A stretch of 64,000 nt of DNA from Paralithodes platypus. Lineage: Eukaryota; Arthropoda; Malacostraca; Decapoda; Lithodidae. The stretch covers positions 21,415,651-21,479,650 of the forward strand of contig CM064480.1 in assembly GCA_032716605.1 (NCBI GenBank), written 5' to 3'. The stretch's first letter is position 1. Each line of letters begins with the position of its first letter. The translations under genes were made by a program, and so were the position numbers. The notes under the pieces were generated by a model. It saw only the letters and a list, made by a program, of their open reading frames with translations. It made no database searches and was not told the origin of the DNA. This document shows, in pieces, positions 63,924 to 64,000 of the stretch.

Positions 63924-64000
63924 GGCAGTTCGTCAATGACGAAGGGGCCACTATTAAATTATAGGTTTGATCCCCAAGGGGAAGAGAGAAAACCTAATAT
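63924..64000. repeat. DIRS-C internal complementary region (runs off the window)
   Basis: 63924-63959 is the complement of the DIRS-C start (37752-37786; GAAGGGGCCACTATTAAAT). 63960-64000 (TATAGGTTTGATCCCC..AAAACCTAATAT) corresponds to the opposite terminus, as in DIRS-B (42144-42251, read on the other strand). The preceding CGAATGTCCCCCTCCAGTCT (63896-63915) also matches the complement of 42264-42284. Confidence 0.85.

Larger units (their letters stand above)
37752..64000 (+). mobile_element. DIRS-C: host retrotransposon of the whole right-hand nest
   Basis: Starts ATTTAATAGTGGCCCC inside LINE 1c. Own sequence: left terminal region (37752-38308), leader and gag (38797-41106), methyltransferase and recombinase (52703-54115), 3' untranslated region (54116-54674, 63720-63890) and internal complementary region (63924-64000). 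The complementary region repeats the complement of its start (GGGGCCACTATTAAAT), so 37752 and 63924 belong to one element. Insertions: a MITE, LINE 1d (itself carrying DIRS-B) and a piggyBac. About 2.1 kb (end of gag to RNase H) is missing at the LINE junctions. The right terminal repeat is beyond the window. Confidence 0.8.

Overview
The window is eukaryotic and almost entirely built of transposable elements (TEs), nested up to five deep. An arthropod, most likely a decapod crustacean, is suggested by DIRS retrotransposons with tyrosine recombinases, many interstitial (TTAGG)n/(CCTAA)n runs (the arthropod telomere unit), several non-LTR retrotransposon (LINE) families, tRNA-derived SINEs and long simple repeats. 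This is inference; I could not run a database search. The only host-gene candidate is a short first exon at 17441-17521 that resembles the N-terminus of GDAP1-like glutathione-S-transferase-fold proteins, so much of the window may be intron.

Layout. 1-7586: a degraded minus-strand DIRS element (DIRS-A), cut by a 2.5-kb insertion and a small MITE. 7587-11392: a 5'-truncated LINE (copy 1a) split by a 1.9-kb DNA element. 11393-19000: a mosaic of a TIR element with 8-bp target duplications, fold-back elements, SINEs and TTAA-flanked MITEs. Here a 0.65-1.1-kb inverted repeat brackets the candidate exon. 19000-21000: GC-rich palindromic repeats and CCTAGG-rich sequence. 21010-28042: a 7-kb unit bounded by ~1-kb inverted repeats, with LINE and SINE remnants inside. 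28300-30900: LINE, MULE and minisatellite fragments. 31059-34385: one TIR-element copy interrupted by a fold-back element, itself invaded by a MITE inside a MITE. 34529-37160: a hyperpalindromic satellite.

37161 to the end is one nest. LINE copy 1c contains DIRS-C (37752 to beyond 64000). DIRS-C contains LINE copy 1d, which contains the structurally complete DIRS-B (41721-50407, minus strand). DIRS-C also contains a 9-kb piggyBac element (54675-63719), broken by a LINE that itself carries a SINE, by a second LINE and by a 177-bp tandem array.

DIRS-B has the full DIRS1-type layout: gag, RT-RNase H-Dam-like methyltransferase (intact 634-codon frame), tyrosine recombinase, ~300-bp inverted terminal repeats, and an internal complementary region that copies the junction of the two ends. 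The piggyBac shares its ends with ~488-bp MITEs elsewhere in the window and is the plausible source of the enzyme that moved them. I found no convincing new biological system. The most unusual items are the inverted repeat around the exon, the hyperpalindromic satellite, the 1-kb inverted-repeat unit and the nested insertions with empty-site proof.
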